Under the pieces are notes generated by a model that worked only from the letters and a program-made list of their open reading frames with translations, was not told where the DNA came from and did not search any database. This document shows positions 49,056-59,351 of a stretch of DNA of 64,000 bases, piece by piece. The stretch comes from Schizophyllum amplum (taxonomy: Eukaryota > Basidiomycota > Agaricomycetes > Agaricales > Schizophyllaceae). The translations under genes were made by a program, and so were the position numbers. Each line of letters begins with the position of its first letter. Position 1 is the stretch's first letter. The stretch lies in the NCBI GenBank assembly GCA_007026445.1, contig VDMD01000004.1, positions 930,001 through 994,000 on the forward strand, in the 5' to 3' direction.

Positions 49056-49617
49056 TGTGAGGGGATACGTATAGGACAGTCATTCGATAGCGTAGTTATA
49101 TTGTATACAAGAGCCAGGAGCTCAGCGGACACGTGATCGCGCCCGGTAACGCCACCGGGACGCGTGGGAATATTCATCTTTGTTCTTTGCCTCTCACTGC
49201 GTGACGCTCGCCTCGTACGGCGCCCTGCCCGGGATACGGCCGCTCGCTTCGACATAGCGCCCTGCCCGGGAGACCGCCGTTCGCTACGACATAGCGCCCC
49301 GCTAGGGTCACCGCCGTTCGCTACGACATAGCGCCCTCGCTAGGGATACAGCCGTCCGCTACGACATAGCGCCCCGCTCGGGTCACGGCCGCTCGCCTCG
49401 TACGGCGCCCTTGTCAGGGATACGTGTACCGGTCGTACCGTCACCACGCCGTACTCGGGGACTCGAGTCGTTCGCTACGTACAGCGCCCTCGGCCGGGCA
49501 CAGCCGTCCAGGTGCGCTGCACCGATCACTCACACTCACGCGTCCTACAGGTACCGACGGTCTCTCGTTCTGAGACTGATCTCCGGCGAGACCTTTACAT
49601 TCACGAACGCGCTCACA
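49056..49617 (+). repeat. 5' LTR
   Basis: TGTGAG...CTCACA, 562 bp. Contains a tandem array of 36-38 bp units (49206-49424) built on gctacgacatagcgccc. Position-by-position reading against the 3' LTR found no difference. Confidence 0.95.
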
Positions 49618-49618
49618 A

Positions 49619-49630
49619 TGGTGGCATGAC
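49619..49630 (+). promoter_or_regulatory. Candidate primer-binding site
   Basis: tggtggcatgac begins two bases after the LTR. TGGT is complementary to the ACCA end of a tRNA; which tRNA cannot be told without a tRNA set. Confidence 0.5.
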
Positions 49631-49793
49631 CGCGGAGGTCATCAAGCCGGAAGATAACGCGCGCGCGCTTAGGCGCTACACATGTGCGCACCGCGCGCTA
49701 TCGATGGATAGCCGAACGACACGCCGCCGCGCGTCTGCCTGCTGGCTATTCCTTCTTTCCTCCCTCCTCCACGTAACCACATCCTCTCTCCCC

Positions 49794-52700
49794 ATGTCCT
49801 ACCCGCCAAAGCGTCCTACGGCCAAGAGCGATGCTCCTCGTACGCCGACCCGCAACGAAGGAAGCGGACGCTCCACGTCCTTGGGATTAGGAAGAGCGGG
49901 GGGCGCAGCCGCCGACCCGACACGGAAGCCCTCGCGCGCCCCGATCGACGCGACACCAGCCTTGACGCGTAGCCGCCTCAAGAACGACGGCAGCGCGACT
50001 CTGTACCCAGAACGTAGCGATCCCGACCGCGATGCCGGAAGCTCGAGAGGTCGAGATTCGAGTCGGGATCAGACGCGGAAGAGCTCGTTAGCCTCGGACG
50101 CTCGGGAACCAACCGCTGGGTCTCGCGTTATTTGGCAGACGGCAACTCCGTTTCCACCCAGCAGTTCACCGACCCCTTCGCTGTCCGCAGCTATACCGAA
50201 GTTCGGGACGCTAGATGCTTTACCGATCCTGCCGCCCACGGCTACTCCCGCGGCGGGAACGAAGGGGCCAGCCAAGGCGTTGGGGACGCTGGGGGGCAAG
50301 GCCCGTGCGGAGAGGACAGAGGATCCAGGCGCCGTAGACCTTACGGACCCTCTGGACTACCCTCCCCGAAGAGAGTTTAGTGACGACGCCATGCCGTCCA
50401 TTACGGCTGCCCTCGACAAGCTACATGCTGTCCGCGGAAAGCGTCGGGAGGCCGAACGGGAGAAGTCTCCGCGCCACATCGCCCTGCCCGCATCGCATCC
50501 TGGGAGCTCGGTCGTCTCAAGGGAGGCCTCGGTGTCTCGCCGATCCAGCAGGAGTCGGCGCGACCGCTCGCGCGAAGCGAGCAGCGGCCTGACCAGTCTC
50601 TCTACCTCGAGGACGACCTCCGTCGCGGGACGAGATAGTGCGTCTCGTGATAAGGGCAAGCGACGAGAGTCTTCCGTTCAATCAAGGGACGGTACGGAAG
50701 CCCCCGAGTACCCTTACGTCTTGGATGCCGAATGGCTACGATGGGCGAATGTCCGAGACGAACCCCTCGAGCATTCGGTGAAGTTCCGACACCCTGCGCC
50801 CAAGGAGGACCCGGTCGACCGTCTGTTCGGGGGAAAGGGCGGTACGATGGCTGGATTTAGCGCCGCCAATACGAACCTGCTCCGAAATGCCCTTATTCGG
50901 TGGCTATCCGGCACGATCAACTTCGATTGGGGCGTCAGCCTTGACGACGAATGCCTAACCCTCAGCGTGTTCGATATTAGCCGCGAAAGAGAGGTAATAC
51001 GGTTATCTGGAACGGAGCTGCGAAGAGCGAATGAAGTCAGCTACAAGCTCCAAGATATGCTACTTCTACGCATCGGGCGTTCGGCCGTGGCCGTACAACA
51101 GGTCCTCGACGCGCTCCTTCGCTTCGGTGGCCGTCCCCCTCAGGAAGGATTCAGCTTCGACCGAGGCCACGTACTGCTGCGATCATTGCAGCGAAGTGCC
51201 TCGCGTTCCGAGGTCGCCACGGTAGCCGCTACCTTATGCTATCGCTTTGGACAAGCCCGGACTCACATCCGCGATATGTTCGGACAGCTACAGTATGCCC
51301 GCCTGGGCTATGTTACTAAGGAATTCGACGTCACGGGGGAAGTCGAATCCACCGCGGCCACATTACGAGAACAGTACGGAGAAGGAACCGTACGACAGGT
51401 CCTCGCTCGTTACGCGGCGAGGGACGACTACAACAAGATGTATCGAGAGATCAGCCCGGTGCACGCGCGGCACCTCGAGGAGGAGGTGACGACGGGTAGG
51501 GTTCAAGTGCCGACGGTCGCGGCTAGGTTACATCCGCCGGCGTCTCGCACTCCACAATTGCAGCAGCGTCTGATGAAGGTGGTACGCGAGAGCTCGCCGC
51601 CCAGCGGCGCCAGTTACCGTGCCGTCCTCGAGGAGGCGACAATACTCGAGCGCCGCACCGCGCCGCCGCGACTGACCGCTCCACCGTCACGACCTAGGAC
51701 TCGCTCCCCGTCTCGCGATGTTTCCGTACCGCGCCGGGAAAGGAGCTCCGTTCCCTCGCGAGACGCTTCCCGGCTACCTACGGAGCGTGCGAGGGAAGAA
51801 CCGCGCCCAAGAACCCGCTCCGCGCGTCCCTACGCGGCGGAAGCTGAAATCATCAGCGCGATGGGATACCGCGAGGGGGATGCGAACCCCGTCATGCCAG
51901 GGATGGCTATACCTTCAAGACCGGAAGGACGAGCTCGACGCAGCGCCACTCCGCAGTCCAGGACGGACTCCGCTTCCTCTCGTCGTTCGAGCCTTCGACC
52001 GGACGATAGCATCAGTGCCGCAGGCTACCCGAGTGGGGGGCCATTGTTCCCGCGAGAACGAAGCGCGAATCGCGCCGCGACGCACTCGCGCTCCGCCCGC
52101 CCGGACGAAGGACGATCAAGCCAACGTCGCGAGGAGCGGACAGAGGAGACCAACTTGAACGACGTGCTAACGAGCGTAGCTATGGGGCGAGGTCTGGTCC
52201 AATCGGGAGCGCGCAGACAAGAGGAGAAACGCGACCCACCTCCTCACCTGCGGCATGAGCGAGACTCTGAGCAGCGAGGACAAGGCCGGGCACGTTCGCG
52301 CAGTCGCGGACGGCGTCGCGAGCGTCGAGGGAGATCACGCGAGGAAGAGGCCGACGGCGCTACGCGTCCAAGTCGCCGCGCACCGCGACGAAATGAGCCG
52401 CCGCCCTCCGAACCGAGCAGAGCGGGAAGCGAAGCGCGGCCCGGCCGAGACGATAAGTCTCCTCCATCGCCGCCCTCAGGAGGTGACGAACGCTCCAAGG
52501 CGAGCTCTAGGAAGGAGAAGAAGAAGAGGCGTAAGGCGAGCAGTGATGAGGAGATAGAGTTCAAGGTCAAGACTACCCTGAACATCTCCGAACTGCCGCA
52601 GTGGGACGGGAAGAACCTCATGGAGTACATCGCTGAGATCAGCGTCAAGACCTTGCTCGGTCGAGCTATGCGCGCCGCCCTGCCCAAGGCGCTACCTCAG

Positions 52701-55217
52701 AGGTGGACCGGCGACGCCCTCGAATGGTTCATGACCATGAGAGTGGAGGATCAGCTCGAGCTCACCCAGAGTCTGAATGCTCTCATCATGGGCATCAAGG
52801 ACCACTATATGACGGTCGAGTGGGTCAACGACCGTACGTACGAGTTTGAGATGATGCGTTTCCGGCAGCGCGGCCGCGAGCGCGAGACGCCGGAACAGTT
52901 CTTGCGGCGACGATTCCGCTACATAATGTTCCTCTACCCCTCCGATCTTGCCGGCGCGACGGCTGTAGGGCGCATCCTGAAGAACGCCCCGTATCCATGG
53001 CTGAGGCACCTGTCGGGGCACGCCTCCGGTGTCGAGAACGTCAAGCAGATGCTCGATCGCGCTTATGCCGATCGACCGATACTCATGGCCGCCTGGCGGG
53101 AGGCCCTTAATGAGCCGTCCTTCCGAGAGCATCATCATGTTGCCGAGCCGGGACATACCTTTCGACGGAAGTTCCGCAAGGAAGGCATGACTGGTGAAGT
53201 CGAGAGCAACGAGGAGCTGCGTGCGATAGAGGAAGTGAGCGGGGAGTTTGACGGAGCGGAGCAGGAGGACGAAGCGCTAGAGCTCGAGGCGCACGCCGCG
53301 ACGAGCAGGAAGCCGGAAGCGCCGAGGAAGAAGACCGACTCGCCCTTCAGGGCTAACGCCGTGCCCGCGACCAGCTGGCCGAAGGGCCGCACTGAGAAGG
53401 GCTACTCGTTCGCGAGGGACGATACTATCCGCAGCAAGCGCCCCCCTAGGGACGGCTGCTACATCTGCACGAGCCCCTTGCATTTTGCGAAGGACTGTTC
53501 TCACTACGAGAAGTGGAAATTCTTATATCATATCAATCTCGTCGAGAGTGTCGTCGTACTATCTGTCATGCAGCAGCAGGATGAGGACTACCAGTTGCTC
53601 CTGCAGGAGCTAGTCGATAATGACAATGAGGTTTCCGCTTATGTCGCGCTCGCTGAGCAAGTTGATGCCGTTGAGACGGCTACGCCTGTGCATTCTGAGA
53701 GCAACTCTTCCATGCGCACGAAGGACCCCTCCTTCAACGCGAAGAAACGGCGTAACCGTCCGACGTCGGCCTCCAAAGGGAAACAGCGCGCGACGCCAGA
53801 CAAGACGACCATACCCAGATCGGAAAGACGACGATCACCTCGGCGACTCTCTGACAGCGTCTTCACTGCTGAAAACAAGCGTCAACTGCCTGAAGGCTAC
53901 AGCTCATTGGGTTCGAGGGCTCTACGCATACCGGTGTGCTTCCAAACCCTGAACTCGGCCCCTAAGGACGCGCGGCTAGACTCAGGCGCGGACATCACGT
54001 TGCTATCGGAGGAGGAGCTCCTCTCGTGGGCGGAGCCGCCCGTGCTTAAGACTGGCATGCGCATGAAGCTCTTCCATCTTACAGGCGATGCCAAGGTGCT
54101 AGGATATGTACGCTTCACGATGTTCGCGCGCACCACCGCGAACGACGCAGTAAAGTTCGCGGTGGAAGCGTACGTCGTGAGAGGCATGAAGGTGCCACTG
54201 CTCTTGGGAGAGGACTTCCAGTCCGCCTACGAGCTAGGCGTCACTCGCCGTGCAACTGGACGGAGTCTCGTCACCATCGGTGACTCAGGCCGTCAGATCC
54301 ATGCATCATCTGCACGAGACGTCAAGGTCGGATTCAACGTGCATTATGCGTTCACGGGCCAGGCGCGCCAACGCGGCGCTCAGCGACGCAAGGCTCAACT
54401 GCGCGCGAGGCGCTACCCGACGGAACACGAAGAAGTCTTTGCGGCCGTCGATACGGTCTTACAACCGGGCGCTGTCCATAACGTCGCTATACGGGGGCCC
54501 TTCGAAGGTCGAAGTGACTGGCTAGTCGAGAAGATAGCCATAGGAGGCATGGACGCTTCGCTAATGTCCGCGCCGACCACTTGGATCGACTCGGCGGACG
54601 CCAAGATTCCAATCGCCAACCCGTCGACTCGACCTCAGTATTTACGAGCGGGCGACGTCGTCGGGTACCTGCTTGACCCGTCGCGCGACCTGGACAGAGC
54701 GAAGACGGACGCGGAGAAGGCACGGCTAGTCCAGTCTGTGGAAGCCATAGAGCGCTATATCGATGGGACACTGCACGACAAGGACATGGAGTCTGCCCAC
54801 CAGAGCTCGCAGGACGAACAGGAACCCATTGGTCACGCCCCACCGCCTGCGGACGAGCCGCTATGGGGCCCCAAGACCTCCGAATTGCCTCCAGAGATTG
54901 AAGCGCTTCGTGACATCGACATCAGTCCTGATGTCCCGGCCGACAGACGCCCTCAGATAGAGGATCTCCTGCAACGACACGCTCGCGCGTTCGGCATCGA
55001 CGGACGCTTGGGTGACGTACCCGCTGAAGTGCCTATCAAGACGGTACCCGAGGCGATTCCGGTCAGCCTGCCAACTTACGGCGCGTCGCCTGCGAAACGG
55101 GCTATCATAGAGAACCAAGTCAATGAGTGGCTAGGAAAGGAAGTAATCGAACCGTCCTGCAGTCCGTGCAGCTTGTGCTGTACCACGGATTGTAAACCGT
55201 CCCGACAATTTACATAA
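49794..55217 (+). CDS. Retrotransposon Gag-protease polyprotein, truncated at the start of reverse transcriptase
   Basis: Starts MSYPPKRPTAKSDAPRTPTR; the frame is open from within the LTR, but earlier ATGs lie in the LTR or primer site. Residues 1-900 are Ser/Arg/Pro-rich and probably disordered. A capsid-like helical region follows (LPQWDGKNLMEYIAEISVKT near residue 930 to PSFREHHHVAEPGH near 1120). The zinc knuckle CYICTSPLHFAKDC (CX2CX4HX4C) is at about 1222-1235, and the protease active site ARLDSGADITLLSEEE around Asp1396. Near 1768 the RT entry motif KRAIIENQVNEWLGKEVIEP appears. Codons after about 55167 (SLCCTTDCKPSRQFT) come from the nested element, so the natural polyprotein is cut there. 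The N-terminal region is long for a Gypsy Gag. Confidence 0.85.
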   Translation: MSYPPKRPTAKSDAPRTPTRNEGSGRSTSLGLGRAGGAAADPTRKPSRAPIDATPALTRSRLKNDGSATLYPERSDPDRDAGSSRGRDSSRDQTRKSSLASDAREPTAGSRVIWQTATPFPPSSSPTPSLSAAIPKFGTLDALPILPPTATPAAGTKGPAKALGTLGGKARAERTEDPGAVDLTDPLDYPPRREFSDDAMPSITAALDKLHAVRGKRREAEREKSPRHIALPASHPGSSVVSREASVSRRSSRSRRDRSREASSGLTSLSTSRTTSVAGRDSASRDKGKRRESSVQSRDGTEAPEYPYVLDAEWLRWANVRDEPLEHSVKFRHPAPKEDPVDRLFGGKGGTMAGFSAANTNLLRNALIRWLSGTINFDWGVSLDDECLTLSVFDISREREVIRLSGTELRRANEVSYKLQDMLLLRIGRSAVAVQQVLDALLRFGGRPPQEGFSFDRGHVLLRSLQRSASRSEVATVAATLCYRFGQARTHIRDMFGQLQYARLGYVTKEFDVTGEVESTAATLREQYGEGTVRQVLARYAARDDYNKMYREISPVHARHLEEEVTTGRVQVPTVAARLHPPASRTPQLQQRLMKVVRESSPPSGASYRAVLEEATILERRTAPPRLTAPPSRPRTRSPSRDVSVPRRERSSVPSRDASRLPTERAREEPRPRTRSARPYAAEAEIISAMGYREGDANPVMPGMAIPSRPEGRARRSATPQSRTDSASSRRSSLRPDDSISAAGYPSGGPLFPRERSANRAATHSRSARPDEGRSSQRREERTEETNLNDVLTSVAMGRGLVQSGARRQEEKRDPPPHLRHERDSEQRGQGRARSRSRGRRRERRGRSREEEADGATRPSRRAPRRNEPPPSEPSRAGSEARPGRDDKSPPSPPSGGDERSKASSRKEKKKRRKASSDEEIEFKVKTTLNISELPQWDGKNLMEYIAEISVKTLLGRAMRAALPKALPQRWTGDALEWFMTMRVEDQLELTQSLNALIMGIKDHYMTVEWVNDRTYEFEMMRFRQRGRERETPEQFLRRRFRYIMFLYPSDLAGATAVGRILKNAPYPWLRHLSGHASGVENVKQMLDRAYADRPILMAAWREALNEPSFREHHHVAEPGHTFRRKFRKEGMTGEVESNEELRAIEEVSGEFDGAEQEDEALELEAHAATSRKPEAPRKKTDSPFRANAVPATSWPKGRTEKGYSFARDDTIRSKRPPRDGCYICTSPLHFAKDCSHYEKWKFLYHINLVESVVVLSVMQQQDEDYQLLLQELVDNDNEVSAYVALAEQVDAVETATPVHSESNSSMRTKDPSFNAKKRRNRPTSASKGKQRATPDKTTIPRSERRRSPRRLSDSVFTAENKRQLPEGYSSLGSRALRIPVCFQTLNSAPKDARLDSGADITLLSEEELLSWAEPPVLKTGMRMKLFHLTGDAKVLGYVRFTMFARTTANDAVKFAVEAYVVRGMKVPLLLGEDFQSAYELGVTRRATGRSLVTIGDSGRQIHASSARDVKVGFNVHYAFTGQARQRGAQRRKAQLRARRYPTEHEEVFAAVDTVLQPGAVHNVAIRGPFEGRSDWLVEKIAIGGMDASLMSAPTTWIDSADAKIPIANPSTRPQYLRAGDVVGYLLDPSRDLDRAKTDAEKARLVQSVEAIERYIDGTLHDKDMESAHQSSQDEQEPIGHAPPPADEPLWGPKTSELPPEIEALRDIDISPDVPADRRPQIEDLLQRHARAFGIDGRLGDVPAEVPIKTVPEAIPVSLPTYGASPAKRAIIENQVNEWLGKEVIEPSCSPCSLCCTTDCKPSRQFT

Positions 55218-58200
55218 CCCATCTTGCAATCTGTACGTGAACTTCACGGGGCCGGCAGATGCCGATCCGCGAGCCCGCCGTTGTCCCCCGGGGTGCCGGG
55301 TGATGCCCAAAACGGGCACCGACGGCTGATAAAGCCAGATAATCGCGGTGCGTGGCCTTCCCGACGCGTCGGGAGGCTCACGCGCCGCACTGATGCGCTG
55401 TCGGGTGACGTCACACCGACGCTCTGGCGCGTGCGCGGCGCGTCGCGCCTGCCGCCGCCGCCGCCACGCGTCGTTGGGCACGCGTAAAATCGAGAAAATG
55501 TACATTATAGTATATATAGGTGGTTTAGTATTGTATAAGTAAAGGGGAGGGGCGAGGGACAGTGAAACGGAGAGAAAAGGGCAGGCGAAAATTTTCGCCC
55601 GCCCTCGCGGCACTCGCATTGGTCTGGTGGAGGGACGGGGGTGTGTATAAGGGTGGTAGATAATGACGAGGAGTCCTCTGCGCTGGATAATCCCATCGCC
55701 GCGCCCGTGAACAGACGCGGGCTGGATGGGCAGCGCGATCGAGGGGGACGGCGTATACGCATCGCTCGGATGAGCCAGCGAGCGCGCGAAGCGCGACGAG
55801 CACCTGTGCAGTGCTCCCAAGGCATAAGCCCCCGCTCGCCGCGCGCTGCGCGCCTCTGTGCATGCGTGCGCGCCGCCCGTGACTGTGCACAGCGCGATCA
55901 GCCCCCGCAGTGTAGCCTGCGAGCGCGACGGCTGGCACCTCAGACCACGCATGCCCATGCGTCTAGCGCCGTGAGAGGGACGCATAGACGGTGGGGGGAG
56001 CGCGGTTGCGCAAGGGTACGACGCGCGCCTGACGCCGCGCTGTGGGCCGTACCGACCGACGTGTGTAGACGCATCGACGACGGGCAGAGCAGCGGCAGGG
56101 CAGGGGATGGTGAGGAGGGGTGGGTGGGTGGTGTGGTAGGCGAGGCGCAAGCCTCTGCTGTTGCGTACTGCAAACGCTGTTGCGCGGGAGGTTGCGAACG
56201 CCGCCTCCAATGGAGGCGGCGTTCGATCACTTCGTTAGCACTGGTTGTGAAGATATAGTTTGTTAACACGCACCTAGGGGGCTCAGCAGAGCCCCATTCC
56301 CTCTAAGTACAGCCTCCTGCGCGGCTTGGTTGAAGATCCGACGACGTTGACGGACGTCGGGGTGGACGCGCGAGAAGAGGCGGCAACGGCGAGAGTGACA
56401 TCACGCGCGATGCGCGACACAGTCACCTGGGCGATATGCACGGGCTCAAAAGAGCAGAGGTAAGGGGCAGGGCAGCTGTGCGGGGCGCGATGGCACGTTG
56501 GTGGTGGCGATAGGTATGTGGTGTTCTTCGGGACCGCAGAAGGCGTTCTTTGGGACCGCACGGATGCCGGTCCGGGCGTCGGACCGACATCCGAGAGCGG
56601 TCCTCGTCGCCTTCGACGGTCTCGGGAACACCCCGCAATGTGCCTAATGCTGTTCTGAGGCCTGTATCGTGTCTAGAGTAGGTTAAACACTCACTTTGGA
56701 AAATTTGAAGGGAATCGAACGGTGGGAAGGGGGTGAAGTAGTGAGTGAGTGAGATGAGGGAGTGATTCTAGCTCTTTTGCACGTTGTGCGTCTCCAGCGA
56801 GAAGCCATTCTCAGTCATTCTCTGCAGGTATTTCCCTTCCAAAATTTACAGAATCGTAGCCAACTGATGTGTTCACATACTGTATATACTACTTCTATAC
56901 TACGGGACTTAGATGTGTAAGATAAAGGATGTTAGGTGGGGGACTGCTCCGAATCTGCTCTATGTAATCATCCCACGTCTGTATACTTCATTCGAAGATT
57001 ATCCATGGCTATTAAGTAGCTATTTATTTATGTCTAGACTACCTGAGGATAATATTTCAGTGAGTACGGAAGTCGATGGGCCACATCGCTCGCGCGCGCC
57101 GCCGAACGCGCTCATTCGGACGCGTTCGTGACGTGACGGTCACGCATCCTCCTCCTTCTCGACCTCCATCCCGCCGCCGCCGGGTCGCCGCAAAACGCGC
57201 CGAGCGCCTAGAATACGAAGGGAATCGGGCATAGGTGCCCCATAGGTGCGTTGACTAGCTATATGACGCGTTAATTATGCTGATACTTTGTTTTTTTCGG
57301 TGTGCAGACCTGAGGCGGCCGGGCACGCGTTCGCGCCGCCTCAGAGAGCCCCTCCACTGCGGCCTCTACCACCTTCGCCCACAGTGAGGTAGGGGACAAT
57401 GCAGAGGGGCCCTCTGAGGCGATGTGAACGCGCGCGCAGCCACCTGTAGGCTGCGCAGCGCAGACAGGTGTCAAGGCCGCTAGGCGCCAGCCTCCCTCCT
57501 CCTCATCAATCCGTCAACAGGAGCTCGGATAGTGCTCTTCACCATATCCCCCTCACACTGCACACCGTTCACCGCCGCGTGCGCGCTCACCATCGTCACC
57601 AACCCGCATACACGCGCGACGAGGGTAGCAACGCAGTCCTGCGCATCCGGCCCCCCTCACGCGTTTTTGCGACCCCTCGGGTCGCATAGCGTATGTCTTG
57701 GTACTGGCCAGTGTGCGAGAGGCTACGTTGGCAGCTACGAGCGAAGGCAGTAGCGCAAGCTGTGCACAGCCGCACAGCGCGCGCGCCACCTTCGCGCTTC
57801 GGCGTGAAGTCTGGCGCGGCGCTCGCCATGCTTGCGTGATGTGTCGCTACGCACGACGCTCGCTACGTGTGTAGCCGCGCGCTGCGCGCCGCCCAACGCG
57901 CCCAACGTCACGCCCCCGCCCCCGCCCCGATCACGCCGCCCGTTCGTAGCGCGCGCGTCTTGCGGCACAACGTAGGGAATCTCTAGCGCAGACGGTCCTA
58001 CTCACCTACCTTCCTCACCTCCGCCATATCCCGCCCCCTCCCCCGAGCAACGCGAGCGTGTCGAAGGCGAGCGAAAATTTTTGCTCGCCTTTTTTACGTG
58101 TCGTAGAGCTCTCCGCCCCTCCATTCACCCATATACAACACTGTGTACTTCTTACATAGAATATATACATTGATTTTGATTTTACACGCCCCCGACGACG

Positions 58201-58501
58201 CGCGGCGGCGGCGGCGGCAGGCGCGACGCGCCGCGCACGCGTCGGGGCGTCGGTGTGACGTCAGCCATCAGCGCATCAGCGCGGCACGCGAGCTTCCCGA
58301 CGCGTTGGGCGGCTCGCGTGCCGCGTTTATCTACCTTTATCAGCCGACGGTGCCCGTTATGGGCATCGCCCGGCACCCCGGAGGGCAGCGGCGAGCTCAC
58401 GGAACGGCACTTGCCGGCCCCGTGAAGTTCACGTACAGATTGCAAGATGAGTTATGTATATTGTCGGGTCGGTTTACAATCCAGGGTACAGCAAAAGGTG
58501 C
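55168..58501. mobile_element. Nested 3.3-kb element with ~430-bp inverted repeats, no coding capacity seen
   Basis: The left arm (about 55168-55600) and right arm (about 58070-58501) are inverted copies at roughly 75-85% by eye: gctgtacc, ggattgtaaacc, cccgacaat, cttgcaatctgtacgtgaac, cacggggccggca and later gcgaaaattttcgc are shared in order. The centre is very GC-rich with CpG-rich low-complexity tracts and no ORF with a recognisable domain. No target duplication is evident at its edges, and the flanking retrotransposon has lost its RT-integrase part at the same point, so it may mark an insertion plus deletion or a rearranged family-specific structure. Confidence 0.65.
56195..56225. repeat. 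Perfect hairpin, 14-bp arms, 3-nt loop
   Basis: The left arm CGAACGCCGCCTCC and its exact reverse complement flank AAT. It sits in the central part of the nested TIR element. Confidence 0.85.
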
Positions 58502-58504
58502 GTT

Positions 58505-59269
58505 ATGTACGACGTGTACCTCTCGTTCGATACGGCCGATGGCGCGGAGGCCGCGCGGACCATCATGGGTCGCCCCTGGCCTATCCCCGCGCGCGGTACG
58601 CTCAGTCGTCGCCCGGAGGAGCGCGTCTTCCGCGCGTCCCGCATCGATCGTATCGACGACATCGACTTGGGCATTGTCGAGCAGCATTCCCTGGCGGAGA
58701 GGATGCCATGGCAGGCGTTGTTCGACGCCTCTATGGCTGTACGCGACGGCCGTGCGCCCCCGCCCGGCCCCAGCGCGTCGACCAGCTCATCATCCTTGCG
58801 AGGTCGGCAGTCGCCGCCACCATCGGCCGTACGGCGCGGCGGCAGCTCTTGGCGGGCAGCCGACTATAGTCCACGTCGCCGTGATGCCTCCTCCCCTGCG
58901 CGGGCCTCGCCGCCTCGCGATAGGCAGGCTCCTGCTTCGTCGTCGACGGCATCCGCAGGCCCACCCTTGCCCAGTCGTTTCGGCGACTACGCTCGCATCA
59001 TCGAGCGTGACGGTCAGGTGTACATCAACCTCGAGGACGTCCTGGGCGGCCGCGCGGCAGTCTCGCGCGACGACAGTCCGCCGCGCGCGCCCCGACGCTC
59101 TCTCGCGGATCGACTCTCCGACCCGGACGAGTCGCGCAACGGGAAGGGCAAGCAGCGGCAGCGGCGTCGTCGAGCGTACGAGCCGTATGACCCCACACCT
59201 GGGCCTTCGCGTCGCCGCGGGCCGTCTCCCCCGCCGCCGCCGTCCGCGGGACTCTCCGCTCGCGCGTGA
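58505..59269 (+). CDS. 3' ORF of the LTR element, unrecognised, basic and Ser/Pro-rich
   Basis: Starts MYDVYLSFDTADGAEAARTI; 254 codons. An N-terminal part with mixed composition (RIDRIDDIDLGIVEQHSLAE) leads to a Ser/Pro/Arg-rich tail ending PPPPPSAGLSARA. No integrase, RNase H, chromodomain or envelope motif is visible. The Ser/Arg-rich composition resembles the N-terminal part of this element's Gag, so it could be a structural accessory protein. The start lies immediately after the nested element, so its natural 5' end may be missing. Confidence 0.5.
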   Translation: MYDVYLSFDTADGAEAARTIMGRPWPIPARGTLSRRPEERVFRASRIDRIDDIDLGIVEQHSLAERMPWQALFDASMAVRDGRAPPPGPSASTSSSSLRGRQSPPPSAVRRGGSSWRAADYSPRRRDASSPARASPPRDRQAPASSSTASAGPPLPSRFGDYARIIERDGQVYINLEDVLGGRAAVSRDDSPPRAPRRSLADRLSDPDESRNGKGKQRQRRRRAYEPYDPTPGPSRRRGPSPPPPPSAGLSARA

Positions 59270-59351
59270 GCTTGCCCTCGGGCTACTTCAAGGTGCTTCG
59301 CGCCTTTTTCTTGCCACGGCTACCGCACGCTCCAGTCTCTTGGGGGGGCGT

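Noticed and set aside
55131..56210. 359-codon - strand frame across the retrotransposon/nested element junction
   Set aside because: It crosses the inverted-repeat boundary and has an Arg/Ala/Pro composition expected from CpG-rich DNA; no recognisable domain.
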